Counted from the first letter of the stretch, positions 14,975 through 24,428 are shown. The stretch: DNA of 64,000 nucleotides from an uncultured Bacteroidales bacterium (GCA_905233445.1 CAJOEP010000004.1:87626-151625); one strand, 5' to 3'. Numbers and translations are program-made. Notes: a model not told the origin generated them from the letters alone.

Positions 14975-15745
14975 TTAGAAATTCCATTTGATACCGCAGG
15001 CTGGAGCGATGGTGAGGCCTTTGTTTTTATAGAAGTCGAGGTCGCTGCGCCAGCCGCCTGCGAAGTTGTATGCAAATTCAACCTCGCCGCCGATGTTGAG
15101 GTTAGGGCATCCGAAGAGGCTGCCGATGTTGTACCAGAGCTGTGGCTCGCTGATGAACACAACGCTGGTGTTGTCAGGATCACCGTTTTCTTTCACTCCC
15201 CAGCAGTAGTTTTCCCACCAGAAATCGGCAAAACCACTGAATGTCAATCCTTTAAGTCCGAAAATGTCGGTGCATCCCCAAACGATGGTGAACTGCAGCG
15301 GCACATCGCTGACCTTGTCGTAGGGACGTGCAGGGTCTTGGTCGAGCAGTTTCTGGCCACTGATGTCCTTGTACAACACTTCAAGTGTCAAGGTGTATCT
15401 AAAATCTTGAGAATGAAGGAGATACTCGGCACCGAAGAGCCATGCGTTGCTTGCAAACTGACCGCCGTTCCATTCGACGTGGGCGCTTAAAGCTCCTAGT
15501 TTGGTGTTTTGCCAGAAGTTCAGACCACGGGCGATCTCGGTGTAATAACCTGTCGGGCCATAGAGCTTGTCAGGGTGATAGATATCGGTAAAGAAGAAGG
15601 TGCTTCCCCATTTGTCCATCTTGAACATTTCAAGGGTTGTGGTCAGGTGTTCGCGGTTGAAATCGTACTGTTCCTGAATGTTAACTTGTGCCTTGGCACA
15701 AAATGCTGTAGCGACGAGGGCTACGAATAATAAAAACTTTTTCAT
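14975..15745 (-). CDS. DUF5020 outer-membrane barrel protein
   Basis: 256 residues with signal peptide MKKFLLFVALVATAFCAKA and mature start QVNIQEQYDF. Alternating amphipathic strands end in a terminal aromatic (GIKWNF), as for outer-membrane beta-barrels. The motifs FNREHLTTTLEMFKMDKWGS and FFFTDIYHP are those of the DUF5020 family, which resembles the nucleoside channel Tsx. Substrate unknown. It lies between two pepP-type genes on the same strand. Confidence 0.85.
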   Translation of the reverse strand: MKKFLLFVALVATAFCAKAQVNIQEQYDFNREHLTTTLEMFKMDKWGSTFFFTDIYHPDKLYGPTGYYTEIARGLNFWQNTKLGALSAHVEWNGGQFASNAWLFGAEYLLHSQDFRYTLTLEVLYKDISGQKLLDQDPARPYDKVSDVPLQFTIVWGCTDIFGLKGLTFSGFADFWWENYCWGVKENGDPDNTSVVFISEPQLWYNIGSLFGCPNLNIGGEVEFAYNFAGGWRSDLDFYKNKGLTIAPACGIKWNF

Positions 15746-15764
15746 GGTATTGATTATTTATACT

Positions 15765-15837
15765 TTTTAACTTTCAACTTAGACGGTCGATCGACCGTCT
15801 CTACTAAAAAACTGCTCTAAACTCTAAACTCTACACT
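15765..15837. repeat. heptanucleotide tandem repeats at the pepP 3' end
   Basis: ttttaac-tttcaac (15765-15778) and three units ctctaaa-ctctaaa-ctctaca (15815-15835). The second set includes the pepP stop codon and its last codons (VEFRV). Between them is the palindrome gacggtcgatcgaccgtc (15783-15800). Confidence 0.7.
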
Positions 15838-17100
15838 ATCAACTTCAATAGCCAGGTTGCCGAAAAGGTTAACCGGCTCTCCATCAGTGATTAAGATATC
15901 ATCTTCGAGACGGATGCCGATGCCTTCCTCGCGGATGTAGAGGCCTGGCTCGCACGAGAGTATCATGCCTGGGGCGAACGGCTCGTATTTGTCGAGGTTG
16001 TCGTGGCAGTCCAAGCCGATGTGATGCGCCATGCCGTGCATGAGGTATTTGCGATATAGTGGCTTGTCAGGGTCTTGATTGTCAACGTCTTGCTGGGTGA
16101 AGAGACCGAGTTTTATCATCTCTTTCTCCATCAGCTGATATGTCGTCTGGTTGATTTGGTCGATGGTGCCGCCGACTTTATAAAGCTTGGTGATTTCTTT
16201 TTTCACTCTAAGAACCGCCTCATAGCATTCTTTCTGACGTGGCGTGAATTTTCCGTTAATCGGGATGGTGCGGCTCAAATCGGAGGCGTAGTTTTGATAC
16301 TCGCATCCCATGTCGAAGAGCAGTAACTCATTGTCGTTCAATATGCTGTCGTTTTTAGAGTAATGCAGACAGCAGGCGTTTTTGCCGCCGGCGACGATAG
16401 GGTGGAAGGCATGTCCCGATGCGTTGTTCATTTTGAAGATGTATTCCATCTCGGCTTGCATCTCGTATTCGTAACGCCCCGGTTTTACTGTATCTTTGCA
16501 ATGCAGGAACGCTTTCCCTGTGATGTCGCAGGCGTGTTTGATAATCTCAATCTCCTCAGGCGATTTAATCTTGCGAAGCTTATTCAAAATCGGTGCCGAG
16601 CGGTCGTAGTTGTGGAGCGGATATTGCTCCATGATTTCCTTCACGAAACGGTCTTGAATTGTCGAAACTTTTGTCTCGAAACGCGAGTATTCATAAAGAT
16701 TTAGATACACCTCTGAGCTGCTGAGTATCAATTCTTTAAGCACATCGTTGAAGCTGTCGGCGTACATCACGTTTTGACATCCCGAGATCTCTTTTGCCTG
16801 TTTTGCGTCGAGCATCTCGCCTCGCCATATGGCTTTTGTCTCGCTATACGGTTCGATGAAAAGTATCTCGCGCATCTCGGCTTTTGGATGGTCGGGATAT
16901 AGAATAAGGTATGCGCCTTCGCGGTCGATTCCAGTGAGGTAGAAGAAGTCGGAGTTTTGGCGGAAAGGGTAGCATTGGTCGCCGTTGCGCGGCATCTCCT
17001 CGTTGGCTGTGAATACAGCAAGAGCGCCTTTTGTCATCATCGAGGCAAAATTCCTGCGGTTTCTGACAAAAAGCGCATTTGGTATCTTATTTATAGACAT
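15817..17100 (-). CDS. pepP: Xaa-Pro aminopeptidase (aminopeptidase P)
   Basis: 427 residues, cytosolic M24B metallopeptidase that removes an N-terminal residue linked to proline. N-terminal aminopeptidase-P domain (MTKGALAVFTANEEMPRNGD, FRQNSDFFYLTGI). All five metal ligands are in place: two Asp in LLFDMGCEYQNYASDLSRTI, His in HGMAHHIGLDCHD, Glu in LSCEPGLYI and Glu in GIRLEDDILIT. Intact, in contrast to the paralogue at 13496-14873. Four bases separate it from the barrel gene at 17105, with which it may be co-transcribed. Confidence 0.93.
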   Translation of the reverse strand: MSINKIPNALFVRNRRNFASMMTKGALAVFTANEEMPRNGDQCYPFRQNSDFFYLTGIDREGAYLILYPDHPKAEMREILFIEPYSETKAIWRGEMLDAKQAKEISGCQNVMYADSFNDVLKELILSSSEVYLNLYEYSRFETKVSTIQDRFVKEIMEQYPLHNYDRSAPILNKLRKIKSPEEIEIIKHACDITGKAFLHCKDTVKPGRYEYEMQAEMEYIFKMNNASGHAFHPIVAGGKNACCLHYSKNDSILNDNELLLFDMGCEYQNYASDLSRTIPINGKFTPRQKECYEAVLRVKKEITKLYKVGGTIDQINQTTYQLMEKEMIKLGLFTQQDVDNQDPDKPLYRKYLMHGMAHHIGLDCHDNLDKYEPFAPGMILSCEPGLYIREEGIGIRLEDDILITDGEPVNLFGNLAIEVDSVEFRV

Positions 17101-17104
17101 GATT

Positions 17105-17746
17105 TTACAATCCGAAGCTAAAGAGCTTGACGCCTAATGTGACGGTGAAAATGCTCTGTTTGGTGTTGTCGATTGGGAAGTCGTAACCGCCGATTTTCAC
17201 GTCATTCTTGTCGATGAGGTTTGTTAAGCCGAAGCTGTAGTTGATGTCGAGGGTGAACATGAGGACATCGATGCCGACATTGACGGCGCCGCCCCATGTC
17301 ATTCCATTGGCTTCAACGTCCAACTCCTGGTTGTCATAGTCGCATTTGCTGGTCTGGTCAACGACAAAATACATCACAGGACCGACGTTTGCTCTGAGTT
17401 TGACAAGCTTCCAATCCATAAACTGATAGCCGAGGAAGATCGGTAATGCCAGATTCTGCTGGCTCATTGTAAGTGTAGGATTCAAAATGCCGTCGTTTTC
17501 GAGGTTAAACACCTGACCGCTCTTGAACCACAACAATTCTGGTTGGATGATGAAGTCTTTCATGACCACGCGGCCGAAAATACCAGCTGTGAAATGCTCT
17601 GAAAATCCATTTTTAATGTCGGCTTTTGCGATTGAGAGGTTAGCTGTCTGGTAACCTAATTTACCACCGAGATGGAAGCCGAAACCTTCTGCTCTTGCCA
17701 CATTGGCGAAAAGCACCACTGCTAAAATGAGTAATAATTTTTTCAT
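17105..17746 (-). CDS. outer-membrane beta-barrel protein (PorT/OMP_b-brl type)
   Basis: 213 residues, signal peptide MKKLLLILAVVLFANVARAE, then GFGFHLGGKLGYQTANL. Alternating strands with conserved FLGYQFMDWKLVKLRANVGP and a C-terminal VTLGVKLFSFGL. This is the small porin-like fold common in Bacteroidota. Role in transport or envelope stability unknown. Confidence 0.8.
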   Translation of the reverse strand: MKKLLLILAVVLFANVARAEGFGFHLGGKLGYQTANLSIAKADIKNGFSEHFTAGIFGRVVMKDFIIQPELLWFKSGQVFNLENDGILNPTLTMSQQNLALPIFLGYQFMDWKLVKLRANVGPVMYFVVDQTSKCDYDNQELDVEANGMTWGGAVNVGIDVLMFTLDINYSFGLTNLIDKNDVKIGGYDFPIDNTKQSIFTVTLGVKLFSFGL

Positions 17747-17821
17747 GATATAATTTTTTTGTTACTTAATTTTTATTATTTTTGCAAAGATATTTAAAAT
17801 TATTAAACAAACAACAAAAAT

Positions 17822-18436
17822 ATGAAAAAGAAATTTCGTTTCCTGCTTTGCTTGATGATAATATCTCTTGCTGCCACTGCGCAACGCTTTGAGTATCAAT
17901 TGGGTTTGAAAGGAGGACTCGGCTTTGACTGGGCGAGTAGCATTAGCGATGACGTGATTAGCAAGGACAACGGATTCTGTTATAAATACGGTTTTACCGG
18001 AATCTATTATTTTGGTGAAAACTATGGAATTACTAGTGGTTTCAATATTTTTGGGACAAAATTTTCATATAAATATAAGGAAGAATTATTGACAAAGGAA
18101 GCGTTGCACAACACGACATATTGTCAGATTCCGATATTGTTGAAAATGAGAACCGATGCTTTTGCCGACAGATTCCGGATTTTGGGCGAAATAGGCTATG
18201 GATTTGACATTCTTGTCAATGGCGAATATAAGGTTGACGGTGTAAAACAGGACAATCCTTACCGCGATGTGTGCAGTTCATTTATAGTGCATCTTGGTTT
18301 TGAGATGGAGGTGATGAGCAGAAGCACTTTGCAGTTTATAGTGGCATACGACACGTTTTTCTCAAGCATTCAAACGATGAAAAACGACAAGCTGACGATG
18401 GGAACATTGTGTTTTGAACTTGGATTTTTATTCTGA
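17822..18436 (+). CDS. outer-membrane beta-barrel protein
   Basis: 204 residues, signal peptide MKKKFRFLLCLMIISLAATA and mature QRFEYQLGLKGGLGFDWAS. Barrel features are similar to the divergent gene at 17105 but sequence is different. Ends in LCFELGFLF. Its stop codon overlaps the next start by one base (TGATG), so the nitrilase-like protein is probably coupled to it. A TATTTTTGC-like -7 element is upstream in the 75-base divergent gap. Confidence 0.78.
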   Translation: MKKKFRFLLCLMIISLAATAQRFEYQLGLKGGLGFDWASSISDDVISKDNGFCYKYGFTGIYYFGENYGITSGFNIFGTKFSYKYKEELLTKEALHNTTYCQIPILLKMRTDAFADRFRILGEIGYGFDILVNGEYKVDGVKQDNPYRDVCSSFIVHLGFEMEVMSRSTLQFIVAYDTFFSSIQTMKNDKLTMGTLCFELGFLF

Positions 18437-19194
18437 TGAAGATAACTTTGGCACAGATTGCAAGCATTGCCGGGGACATTGACGGCAATGTGGCGAAAAT
18501 CATAGAGGCGGCTCATAAGGCTAAGGCCTCTTCTTTGGTGATTTTTCCGGAACTTTCGGTAAGCGGGTTTCCATCTGCTGAGATTATGCAAAGTCCTGAT
18601 TTTATTGATAAATGCGAGAAAGCTCTCGATAGAATCGCTGCCGAATGCGAGACCGTTCCGGTGCTTGTGGGTTGCCCTATGGGAAAATTCAATGCGGCGG
18701 TATATATGTTTCAAGGACAGCGTAAGGTGTTCAAGAAGAAACAGTTAAGTGTTTATGACGAAGGTGTTTTCGAGCCTTCCGATGAGGATGCTTTGCTTCA
18801 AATAGGCTGTCATAAATATGCAGTGACGATAGGAACCGACCTTGAAAACACCAATGATGACGAGTTTTTGTTGACAAACCGTGTTGACGAGTTGATGCCG
18901 CTCGCTCCTGATGTCATTATTAATATAGGTGCGGAAAGATGTGGTGGAAACATCTCGCGCATGCGCCGTAACACATTGAGACAGAACGTGTTGAAGACGG
19001 AGCGTCCGTTGGTGTTCGTAAATAATGTGGCATCAAAAGAAGAAGCCACCTTTGACGGCGGCTCCATGATATTCGGCTACGAAAGTTATGTGGTTGCTTC
19101 CGCCCCATTCTTTGAAGAGGCTGTGCTCGACGTGAATCTCGAATGTTTGATTTCGATGAAACACGAGGACAAGCAGCAGGACTACGAATTATAA
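18436..19194 (+). CDS. nitrilase-fold protein lacking the catalytic cysteine (NadE glutaminase-domain-like)
   Basis: 252 residues matching the N-terminal glutaminase domain of glutamine-dependent NAD synthetase: MKITLAQIASIAGDIDGNVA, the catalytic-Glu motif FPELSVSGFP, the Lys motif VFKKKQLSVYDEGVFEP, then NIGAERCGGNISRMRR and FVNNVASKEEATFDGGSMIFG. Where NadE has VTVCEDLW, with the nucleophilic Cys, this protein has VTIGTDLE, so Cys and the following Glu are replaced. The synthetase domain is absent. It therefore looks like a pseudoenzyme or binding protein. It could be a remnant of a full NadE, but the reading frame is clean. Confidence 0.8.
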   Translation: MKITLAQIASIAGDIDGNVAKIIEAAHKAKASSLVIFPELSVSGFPSAEIMQSPDFIDKCEKALDRIAAECETVPVLVGCPMGKFNAAVYMFQGQRKVFKKKQLSVYDEGVFEPSDEDALLQIGCHKYAVTIGTDLENTNDDEFLLTNRVDELMPLAPDVIINIGAERCGGNISRMRRNTLRQNVLKTERPLVFVNNVASKEEATFDGGSMIFGYESYVVASAPFFEEAVLDVNLECLISMKHEDKQQDYEL

Positions 19195-20064
19195 CCTTTC
19201 GAGGGTTGTTTCAATCAGTTTTTCAACGTAAGGATGATAGTTTGCGGAGAACTTCTCTGTGACGCGATTTGCTATTGCCACGCAGATGGTCAAGCAATTG
19301 TGTCCCAACATCTTACCGAGGCTGAACAGTGCTGATGACTCCATCTCGAAGTTGCATACTTTCCAACCTTTATAGTTAAACTTTTCGATATCCGGGTTGA
19401 TTTGTGGATACGTCAACTCAAGGCGAAGTGAGCGTCCTTGAGGTCCGTAGAAACCTGGTGACGTGGCGGTGATACCTTGGTGATAGCCTGCCGCGAGGCG
19501 GTCGAACAGCTCTTTTGAGCTTTCAACGATATACGGCTTCGGAAGGTCGGTGGGGTAGTGCATATCGCGGATGAAAGCGTCGGTCATGTCCTTGTCTATC
19601 ACTTCGTTATGTTCTTTGTAGAAATAGGCTAGACCGTCAAGACCGATGGCGTAGCGTGATGCAACGTAGCTGTTTTCAACACCGATTTCTGGCTGGAGTG
19701 CGCCGCAAGTACCCAAACGTACCATATTGAGTGTGCGATGTTCGGTTTTAGGAGTGCGTGTCTTGAAATCGATGTTAGCCACGGCGTCGAGTTCGTTGAT
19801 GACGATATCGATATTGTCGGTGCCCATGCCTGTCGAGAGAGCAGTTATGCGTTTGCCTTTGTAAGTGCCTGTGTGTGTCACTAATTCGCGGTTCTGACGC
19901 TTGAATTCGATATTGTCGAAATGGCTTGAAACCATTGCCACACGGTCAGGGTCGCCAACCAAGATGATGTTGTCGGCAAGCATCTCCGGAAAGAGATTCA
20001 AATGATATATAGCACCCTCGTTGTTGAAGACGAGCTGTGAGCCAGGAATGGGTTTAGTGTTCAT
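19189..20064 (-). CDS. nucleoside phosphorylase (uridine phosphorylase type)
   Basis: 291 residues of the PNP/UDP family: NIILVGDPDRVAMVSSHF at the N-terminus (phosphate and ribose site), HTGTYKGKRITALSTGMGTD, MVRLGTCGALQPEIGV and the nucleoside-binding EMES motif in VCNFEMESSALFSLGKMLG. It cleaves a nucleoside with phosphate, most likely uridine, in the salvage pathway. It is convergent with the nitrilase-like gene, overlapping it by six bases. Confidence 0.88.
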   Translation of the reverse strand: MNTKPIPGSQLVFNNEGAIYHLNLFPEMLADNIILVGDPDRVAMVSSHFDNIEFKRQNRELVTHTGTYKGKRITALSTGMGTDNIDIVINELDAVANIDFKTRTPKTEHRTLNMVRLGTCGALQPEIGVENSYVASRYAIGLDGLAYFYKEHNEVIDKDMTDAFIRDMHYPTDLPKPYIVESSKELFDRLAAGYHQGITATSPGFYGPQGRSLRLELTYPQINPDIEKFNYKGWKVCNFEMESSALFSLGKMLGHNCLTICVAIANRVTEKFSANYHPYVEKLIETTLERL

Positions 20065-20158
20065 TTTATCAGTACTTTAAAATTTTTACAAAATTAATCA
20101 TTTTTTTGCAAGTTAAGTTAAAATTCTCAAAAAATGAAAAACTTAAGATATTAATGTT

Positions 20159-20200
20159 TAATTTTGTAACGTTTTTGAATGAAAAATGTTGTTTAGGAGG
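20159..20200 (+). promoter_or_regulatory. cinA promoter and strong Shine-Dalgarno
   Basis: TAATTTTG (20159-20166) is a Bacteroidetes -7 element, giving a start near 20172. AGGAGG (20195-20200) lies seven bases before the ATG at 20208, a full Shine-Dalgarno match that is unusual in Bacteroidota. Confidence 0.65.
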
Positions 20201-20207
20201 TAAAAAA

Positions 20208-21461
20208 ATGAAGAGAGACAACGATTTTGTGAAGGCTAAGATTATTTCGATAGGTGATGAACTGCTTATCGGACAGGTTGTCAACACTAATGCTGCCTGG
20301 CTTGGTAATATATTGACTGTCAATGGAATAGAGGTTATATCCACTTTGACAATCGGTGATGGTGAGCGCGATATCATTGAGGCGTTGGATGCATGTTCCG
20401 ATGTTGACATAGTGTTGATGACAGGTGGATTGGGACCTACCGCCGACGACATCACAAAGCCGACATTGTGCAAATATTTCGATACGGAACTGGAGTTTTG
20501 TCAGGATGCGTACGATAACGTGATGAGTATTTTCCAGAAACGAGGTTATCAGATGACGGAGCGCAACCGTGGGCAGGCGTTCATTCCAAAAGCATGTAAA
20601 TATATTGCAAATCGTTATGGTACAGCGCCTTGCATGTGGTTTGAGAAAAATAAAAAGGTATATATTTCCATGCCGGGAGTGCCTTTTGAGATGAAGAATG
20701 TTTTTGAGCAGGAGATTTTGCCGATGCTGTTGAAGCATTTTAAAGTCACACCTTATATAAAAAAAGTGGTGATGACTACTGGTGTGGGCGAGTCGTTCCT
20801 TGCCGATGCCATAAAAGACTGGGAAGAATCGTTGCCCGACTTTTTGTCGTTGGCATATTTGCCGCAGCATGGCATTGTGAGGTTGCGTTTGGAAGGCCGT
20901 CATCCTGATAGGGTGTTTTTGCAACAAACCATTGATAATGAGATTGTTAAACTAGAGGCGATAATAGGTAAACACATCTATGGTTATGATGAAAAGCCCA
21001 TTGCGGAGACTGTTTTGGAAAAACTCAAGGCGTCAGAAATGACATTATCGTCGGCTGAGAGTTGTACGGGCGGTACAATTGCAAAGATGATAACTGCAAT
21101 ACCGGGCAGTTCGGAGGTGTTTAAAGGCACAGTGGTATCGTATGCGACATCGGTGAAAGAGGATGTTCTTGGCGTCAAACACAACGATGTAGAAAAGTAT
21201 ACTGTTGTCAGTCAACAAGTTGCAGAACAGATGGCGACAGGTGTGAGGACATTGCTGAAGACCGATTATGCGGTGGCAACTACTGGTGTCGCTGGACCTG
21301 GCGGCGCGACGGAAGAGAATCCTGTCGGCACTGTATGGATTGCGGTGGCGGGACCCGATGGCGTGGTGTCGAAACGTTATAATTTCGGGAACGACAGAAG
21401 CAATAATATTGAAAGAGCGGCGATAACAGCGTTGGAGATGGTGAGGAATAGTGTGGAGTAG
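20208..21461 (+). CDS. cinA: CinA-like protein (NMN deamidase / MoaB-type domain)
   Basis: About 417 residues. N-terminal MoCF/MoaB-like domain (IISIGDELLIGQVVNTNAAW, VLMTGGLGPTADDITK) and C-terminal CinA domain (SSAESCTGGTIAKMIT, GTVVSYATSVKEDVLGV, TGVAGPGG). In other bacteria the C-terminal domain deamidates nicotinamide mononucleotide and the N-terminal one has ADP-ribose pyrophosphatase activity. An upstream in-frame ATG at 20106 would place the promoter inside the gene; the ATG at 20208 is chosen because of the AGGAGG in front of it and family length. Confidence 0.93.
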   Translation: MKRDNDFVKAKIISIGDELLIGQVVNTNAAWLGNILTVNGIEVISTLTIGDGERDIIEALDACSDVDIVLMTGGLGPTADDITKPTLCKYFDTELEFCQDAYDNVMSIFQKRGYQMTERNRGQAFIPKACKYIANRYGTAPCMWFEKNKKVYISMPGVPFEMKNVFEQEILPMLLKHFKVTPYIKKVVMTTGVGESFLADAIKDWEESLPDFLSLAYLPQHGIVRLRLEGRHPDRVFLQQTIDNEIVKLEAIIGKHIYGYDEKPIAETVLEKLKASEMTLSSAESCTGGTIAKMITAIPGSSEVFKGTVVSYATSVKEDVLGVKHNDVEKYTVVSQQVAEQMATGVRTLLKTDYAVATTGVAGPGGATEENPVGTVWIAVAGPDGVVSKRYNFGNDRSNNIERAAITALEMVRNSVE

Positions 21462-21497
21462 TGATAACAGATTATAGATAACAGGTAATAGAGAAAT

Positions 21498-22526
21498 ATG
21501 ACAAAATACAATAAAATAATAGGAGTGCTCTTTACTCTTTACTCTCTACTCTCTACTCTGATTTTTGTTTCTTGTTCAGAATCAGGTGGTTATAAAAAGA
21601 AACTGGATGTTCCGTATCAGAAAATGGAGCCACAGGAGATGGAAGTTGTCGAATACAACAAGGCTTTGTTTTCAATTGATACTGCGCATTTTGAGGAGGG
21701 AGTTATGGCGATTGCCCCTAAGTTTAAAGACTTGTTGGGTGACAGCCTCGATGTTATAGGGATGATGTTCCTTAAAGACTTTGTGACGGATTCTTTCATT
21801 ATCAGAGTCAATGAGTTAACTGAAAAAACTTTTCCTGATTCAAAGATTATATCCAGCAAGGTAAAGGGCGTTTATCAGCATCTGAATTATTATTATCCGG
21901 AGATTAAAATTCCATCAACTTACGCTTATGTTTCCGGCATCAATTATGAGAATGGTTCAGTGATGATTTCTCCGGAATCGGTTTTAATTAGTTTGGATTT
22001 CTATTTGAGTAACAATGACTTAGTTTATGACAAGGTCGGAATGCCACGATATATCTCGAGACGTTGTCAGCCGGCTTCGATGACTAAAGATTTGGCGGAG
22101 GAACTTTATTTCACCTATATTTATAGCGATTTCAAGGCGAAAAATGTGTTGATGGAGATGATTGACAGGGGAAAGCGATACTTTTTCATTGAGGCGATGG
22201 ATCCGACCTTGAACGATTCCATTCTATTAGGCTATTCGTCGCAGCAGACGGAGTGGGCGCATGATAACGAGGGGCAGATTTGGGCTACTATTGTAGGCAA
22301 TAACATGTTGTATGCCAATGGTTTTGAGCAATATCGCGTGTTGTTTAACGACGGTCCATTCACGGCGGCATTTTCAGAAAACTCTCCTGCACGGTTAGGC
22401 GATTTTATCGGATTGCAAATAGTCCGCTCTTTCATGTCGAACAACGATGAATCATTACAGGAATTGATGGAACTCACTGATTATCAAGATATTTTCCAGA
22501 GGTCACAATACAAGCCGAGGAAATAA
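21498..22526 (+). CDS. GldB-like gliding-motility lipoprotein
   Basis: 342 residues. Signal peptide with lipobox LIFVSC, then a GldB-type domain: NKALFSIDTAHFEEGVMAIA, YYYPEIKIPSTYAYVSGI, then PRYISRRCQPASMTKDLAEE, GYSSQQTEWAHDNEGQIWA and the C-terminal GDFIGLQIVRSFM. GldB is required for gliding and type 9-type secretion in some Bacteroidota; in non-gliding gut species its role is unclear. A run of four heptanucleotide units (21531-21558) lies in the signal-peptide codons, so copy-number change would shift the frame. Confidence 0.85.
   Translation: MTKYNKIIGVLFTLYSLLSTLIFVSCSESGGYKKKLDVPYQKMEPQEMEVVEYNKALFSIDTAHFEEGVMAIAPKFKDLLGDSLDVIGMMFLKDFVTDSFIIRVNELTEKTFPDSKIISSKVKGVYQHLNYYYPEIKIPSTYAYVSGINYENGSVMISPESVLISLDFYLSNNDLVYDKVGMPRYISRRCQPASMTKDLAEELYFTYIYSDFKAKNVLMEMIDRGKRYFFIEAMDPTLNDSILLGYSSQQTEWAHDNEGQIWATIVGNNMLYANGFEQYRVLFNDGPFTAAFSENSPARLGDFIGLQIVRSFMSNNDESLQELMELTDYQDIFQRSQYKPRK
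21531..21558. repeat. heptanucleotide tandem repeat inside the GldB-like signal peptide
   Basis: Four units: tttactc, tttactc, tctactc, tctactc. Seven is not a multiple of three, so gain or loss of a unit would frameshift the gene. Confidence 0.85.
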
Positions 22527-22560
22527 TTTTGAACACGAATAGCACGAATTGACACGAATT
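22514..22560. repeat. cacgaatt intergenic repeat
   Basis: Three units around cacgaat (aacacgaatagcacgaattgacacgaattttt, units at about 22517, 22525, 22536) followed by attcgtg in inverse orientation at 22579. Probably a degraded dispersed repeat. Confidence 0.5.
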
Positions 22561-22647
22561 TTTTAAGATAGATTTAATTCGTGAAGATTTGAGATTATTA
22601 GTGGTTAAAAAAGTTTTATTGGATTTATTAACTAAAAACTGAAATTT

Positions 22648-24180
22648 ATGTTAGTTAAAACTTTTGGTAGTGCCTTGAATGGCATTAATGCAATTACAGT
22701 TACAATTGAGGTCAATATTGACCGTGGAGTGCAGTTTTTTCTTGTCGGATTACCTGACAGTGCGGTGAAAGAGAGTCAGCAGCGTATTGAATCGGCGTTG
22801 AATAACAATGGGTTAAAGTATCCCAAGCGCAAGATTACCATCAACATGGCACCTGCCGACATCAGAAAAGAGGGCTCGAGTTATGATTTGCCGTTGGCGA
22901 TAGCTATATTGGCTGCATCGGAGCAGGTGAGCGTTGATTTGCTTGACAAATACGTCATCATGGGGGAATTGTCGCTCGACGGAAGCATCAATCCAATAAA
23001 AGGGGCGTTGCCGATAGCTATAAAAGCGTCGGAAGATGGTTTTAAGGGCGTCATTGTGCCAAAGGCCAACGCCAACGAGGCCGCGGTAGTTGAAGACATC
23101 GATGTATATGGTGTGGAGACAATTATGGATGTCATCAATTTTTTCAATGGATTTCATCATATTGAGCCGACGAAGCTGGACCTTGAAATGGAAGAAAGTT
23201 CCGATATTTATGATTTGGATTTTGCTGATGTCAGGGGTCAGGAAAACATTAAAAGAGCTCTTGAGGTGGCATCCGCCGGGTCACATAACGTTATTCTCAT
23301 AGGCCCGCCAGGTAGCGGTAAGACTATGTTAGCCAAACGATTACCGACTATTTTACCTCCGATGACGCTGAAAGAAGCACTGGAGACAACGAAGATTCAT
23401 TCGGTGGTCGGGATGTTGGGTCATGGTGTCTCGCTGATGCGCACGAGGCCGTTCAGAAACCCGCATCATACCACGTCGTACGTCGGTCTGGTGGGTGGAG
23501 GCACCTATCCGCAGCCAGGTGAGATTTCGCTTGCACATAACGGCGTTTTATTCCTCGACGAACTGCCCGAATTCAAAAGACAGGTGCTGGAGGTGTTGCG
23601 ACAGCCGATGGAGGACCGCATGGTGACAATAGCACGAGCCAAGCAAACGGTGGAGTTTCCAGCGAATTTCATGCTCGTGGCAGCGATGAACCCTTGTCCG
23701 TGCGGCTATTACAACCACCCGACGAAGGAATGCACCTGCAAGCCAGGGCAGGTGGAGACGTATCTCTCAAGGATTTCTGGGCCATTGCTCGACAGAATAG
23801 ACCTTCATATCGAGACATTCCCGATATCATACGATGAGTTGTCGCAGAAAAAACCTGGCGAGAAAAGCGCTGTGGTTCGCGAGCGTGTTGTGAAAGCCAG
23901 AATGATTCAGGTTCAGCGTTTTGCCGACGTGCCAGGCATTCATTGCAATGCCCAGATGACTGCCAAAATGATACAAAAATACTGTAACCTCGATGAGCAA
24001 TGCGGCTCGTTGTTGAAAAACGCCATGGAACGATTGGGATTATCGGCTAGAGCCAGAGATAGGATATTGAAGGTGTCACGCACCATCGCCGACCTCGCCG
24101 GTTCCGAAAACATCCAGCCCGAACATCTCGCCGAAGCAATTCAATATAGGAGTTTGGACAGAGATAATTGGGGGAAGTAA
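22648..24180 (+). CDS. yifB: YifB-family Mg-chelatase-like AAA+ ATPase (ComM homologue)
   Basis: 510 residues. N-terminal Lon-protease-like fold ([20 protein letters not shown] to about residue 165), Mg-chelatase ATPase with Walker A GPPGSGKT at 219-226, Walker B in [11 protein letters not shown], sensor MNPCPCGYY, and a C-terminal domain. The homologue ComM is a hexameric helicase that aids branch migration of incoming DNA in natural transformation. Start at the ATG 22648. Convergent or unlinked to neighbours; it precedes hicAB. Confidence 0.93.
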   Translation: MLVKTFGSALNGINAITVTIEVNIDRGVQFFLVGLPDSAVKESQQRIESALNNNGLKYPKRKITINMAPADIRKEGSSYDLPLAIAILAASEQVSVDLLDKYVIMGELSLDGSINPIKGALPIAIKASEDGFKGVIVPKANANEAAVVEDIDVYGVETIMDVINFFNGFHHIEPTKLDLEMEESSDIYDLDFADVRGQENIKRALEVASAGSHNVILIGPPGSGKTMLAKRLPTILPPMTLKEALETTKIHSVVGMLGHGVSLMRTRPFRNPHHTTSYVGLVGGGTYPQPGEISLAHNGVLFLDELPEFKRQVLEVLRQPMEDRMVTIARAKQTVEFPANFMLVAAMNPCPCGYYNHPTKECTCKPGQVETYLSRISGPLLDRIDLHIETFPISYDELSQKKPGEKSAVVRERVVKARMIQVQRFADVPGIHCNAQMTAKMIQKYCNLDEQCGSLLKNAMERLGLSARARDRILKVSRTIADLAGSENIQPEHLAEAIQYRSLDRDNWGK

Positions 24181-24220
24181 TAAATTTTAGAAAAAAATGT
24201 TCAAATAATAGAAATTTTGC

Positions 24221-24228
24221 TATTTTTG
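24221..24228 (+). promoter_or_regulatory. -7 element of hicAB
   Basis: TATTTTTG, 20 bases before the HicA ATG (24249). Start near 24234, a short leader. Confidence 0.6.
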
Positions 24229-24248
24229 CAAAATCAAAAACTGGATTT

Positions 24249-24428
24249 ATGAAGTATAGGGAGTTACATAGAAGGTTCATTAGGGCTGGATGGAAATATG
24301 ATCATGCTGAAGGGAGTCATTATTTTTATAGGAAAAACGATGTTTTGTCGGAACCGATACCATATCACGGAGCACACGAAATATCAACTGGATTGGCAAA
24401 TAAAATTATAAAAAAATATGGAATATGA
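24249..24428 (+). CDS. hicA: HicA mRNA interferase toxin
   Basis: 59 residues from the ATG at 24249, the usual HicA length. dsRBD-like fold with RFIRAGWKYDHAEGSHYFYR, whose GSH histidine is the catalytic residue, and ending NKIIKKYGI. HicA cleaves mRNA and tmRNA when not bound by HicB. An earlier in-frame start would place the promoter inside the gene and was not chosen. Its stop overlaps the HicB start by 11 bases. Confidence 0.92.
   Translation: MKYRELHRRFIRAGWKYDHAEGSHYFYRKNDVLSEPIPYHGAHEISTGLANKIIKKYGI

Noticed and set aside
20193..20927. 244-codon open frame on the minus strand
   Set aside because: Antisense to cinA, rich in His/Arg, no promoter.
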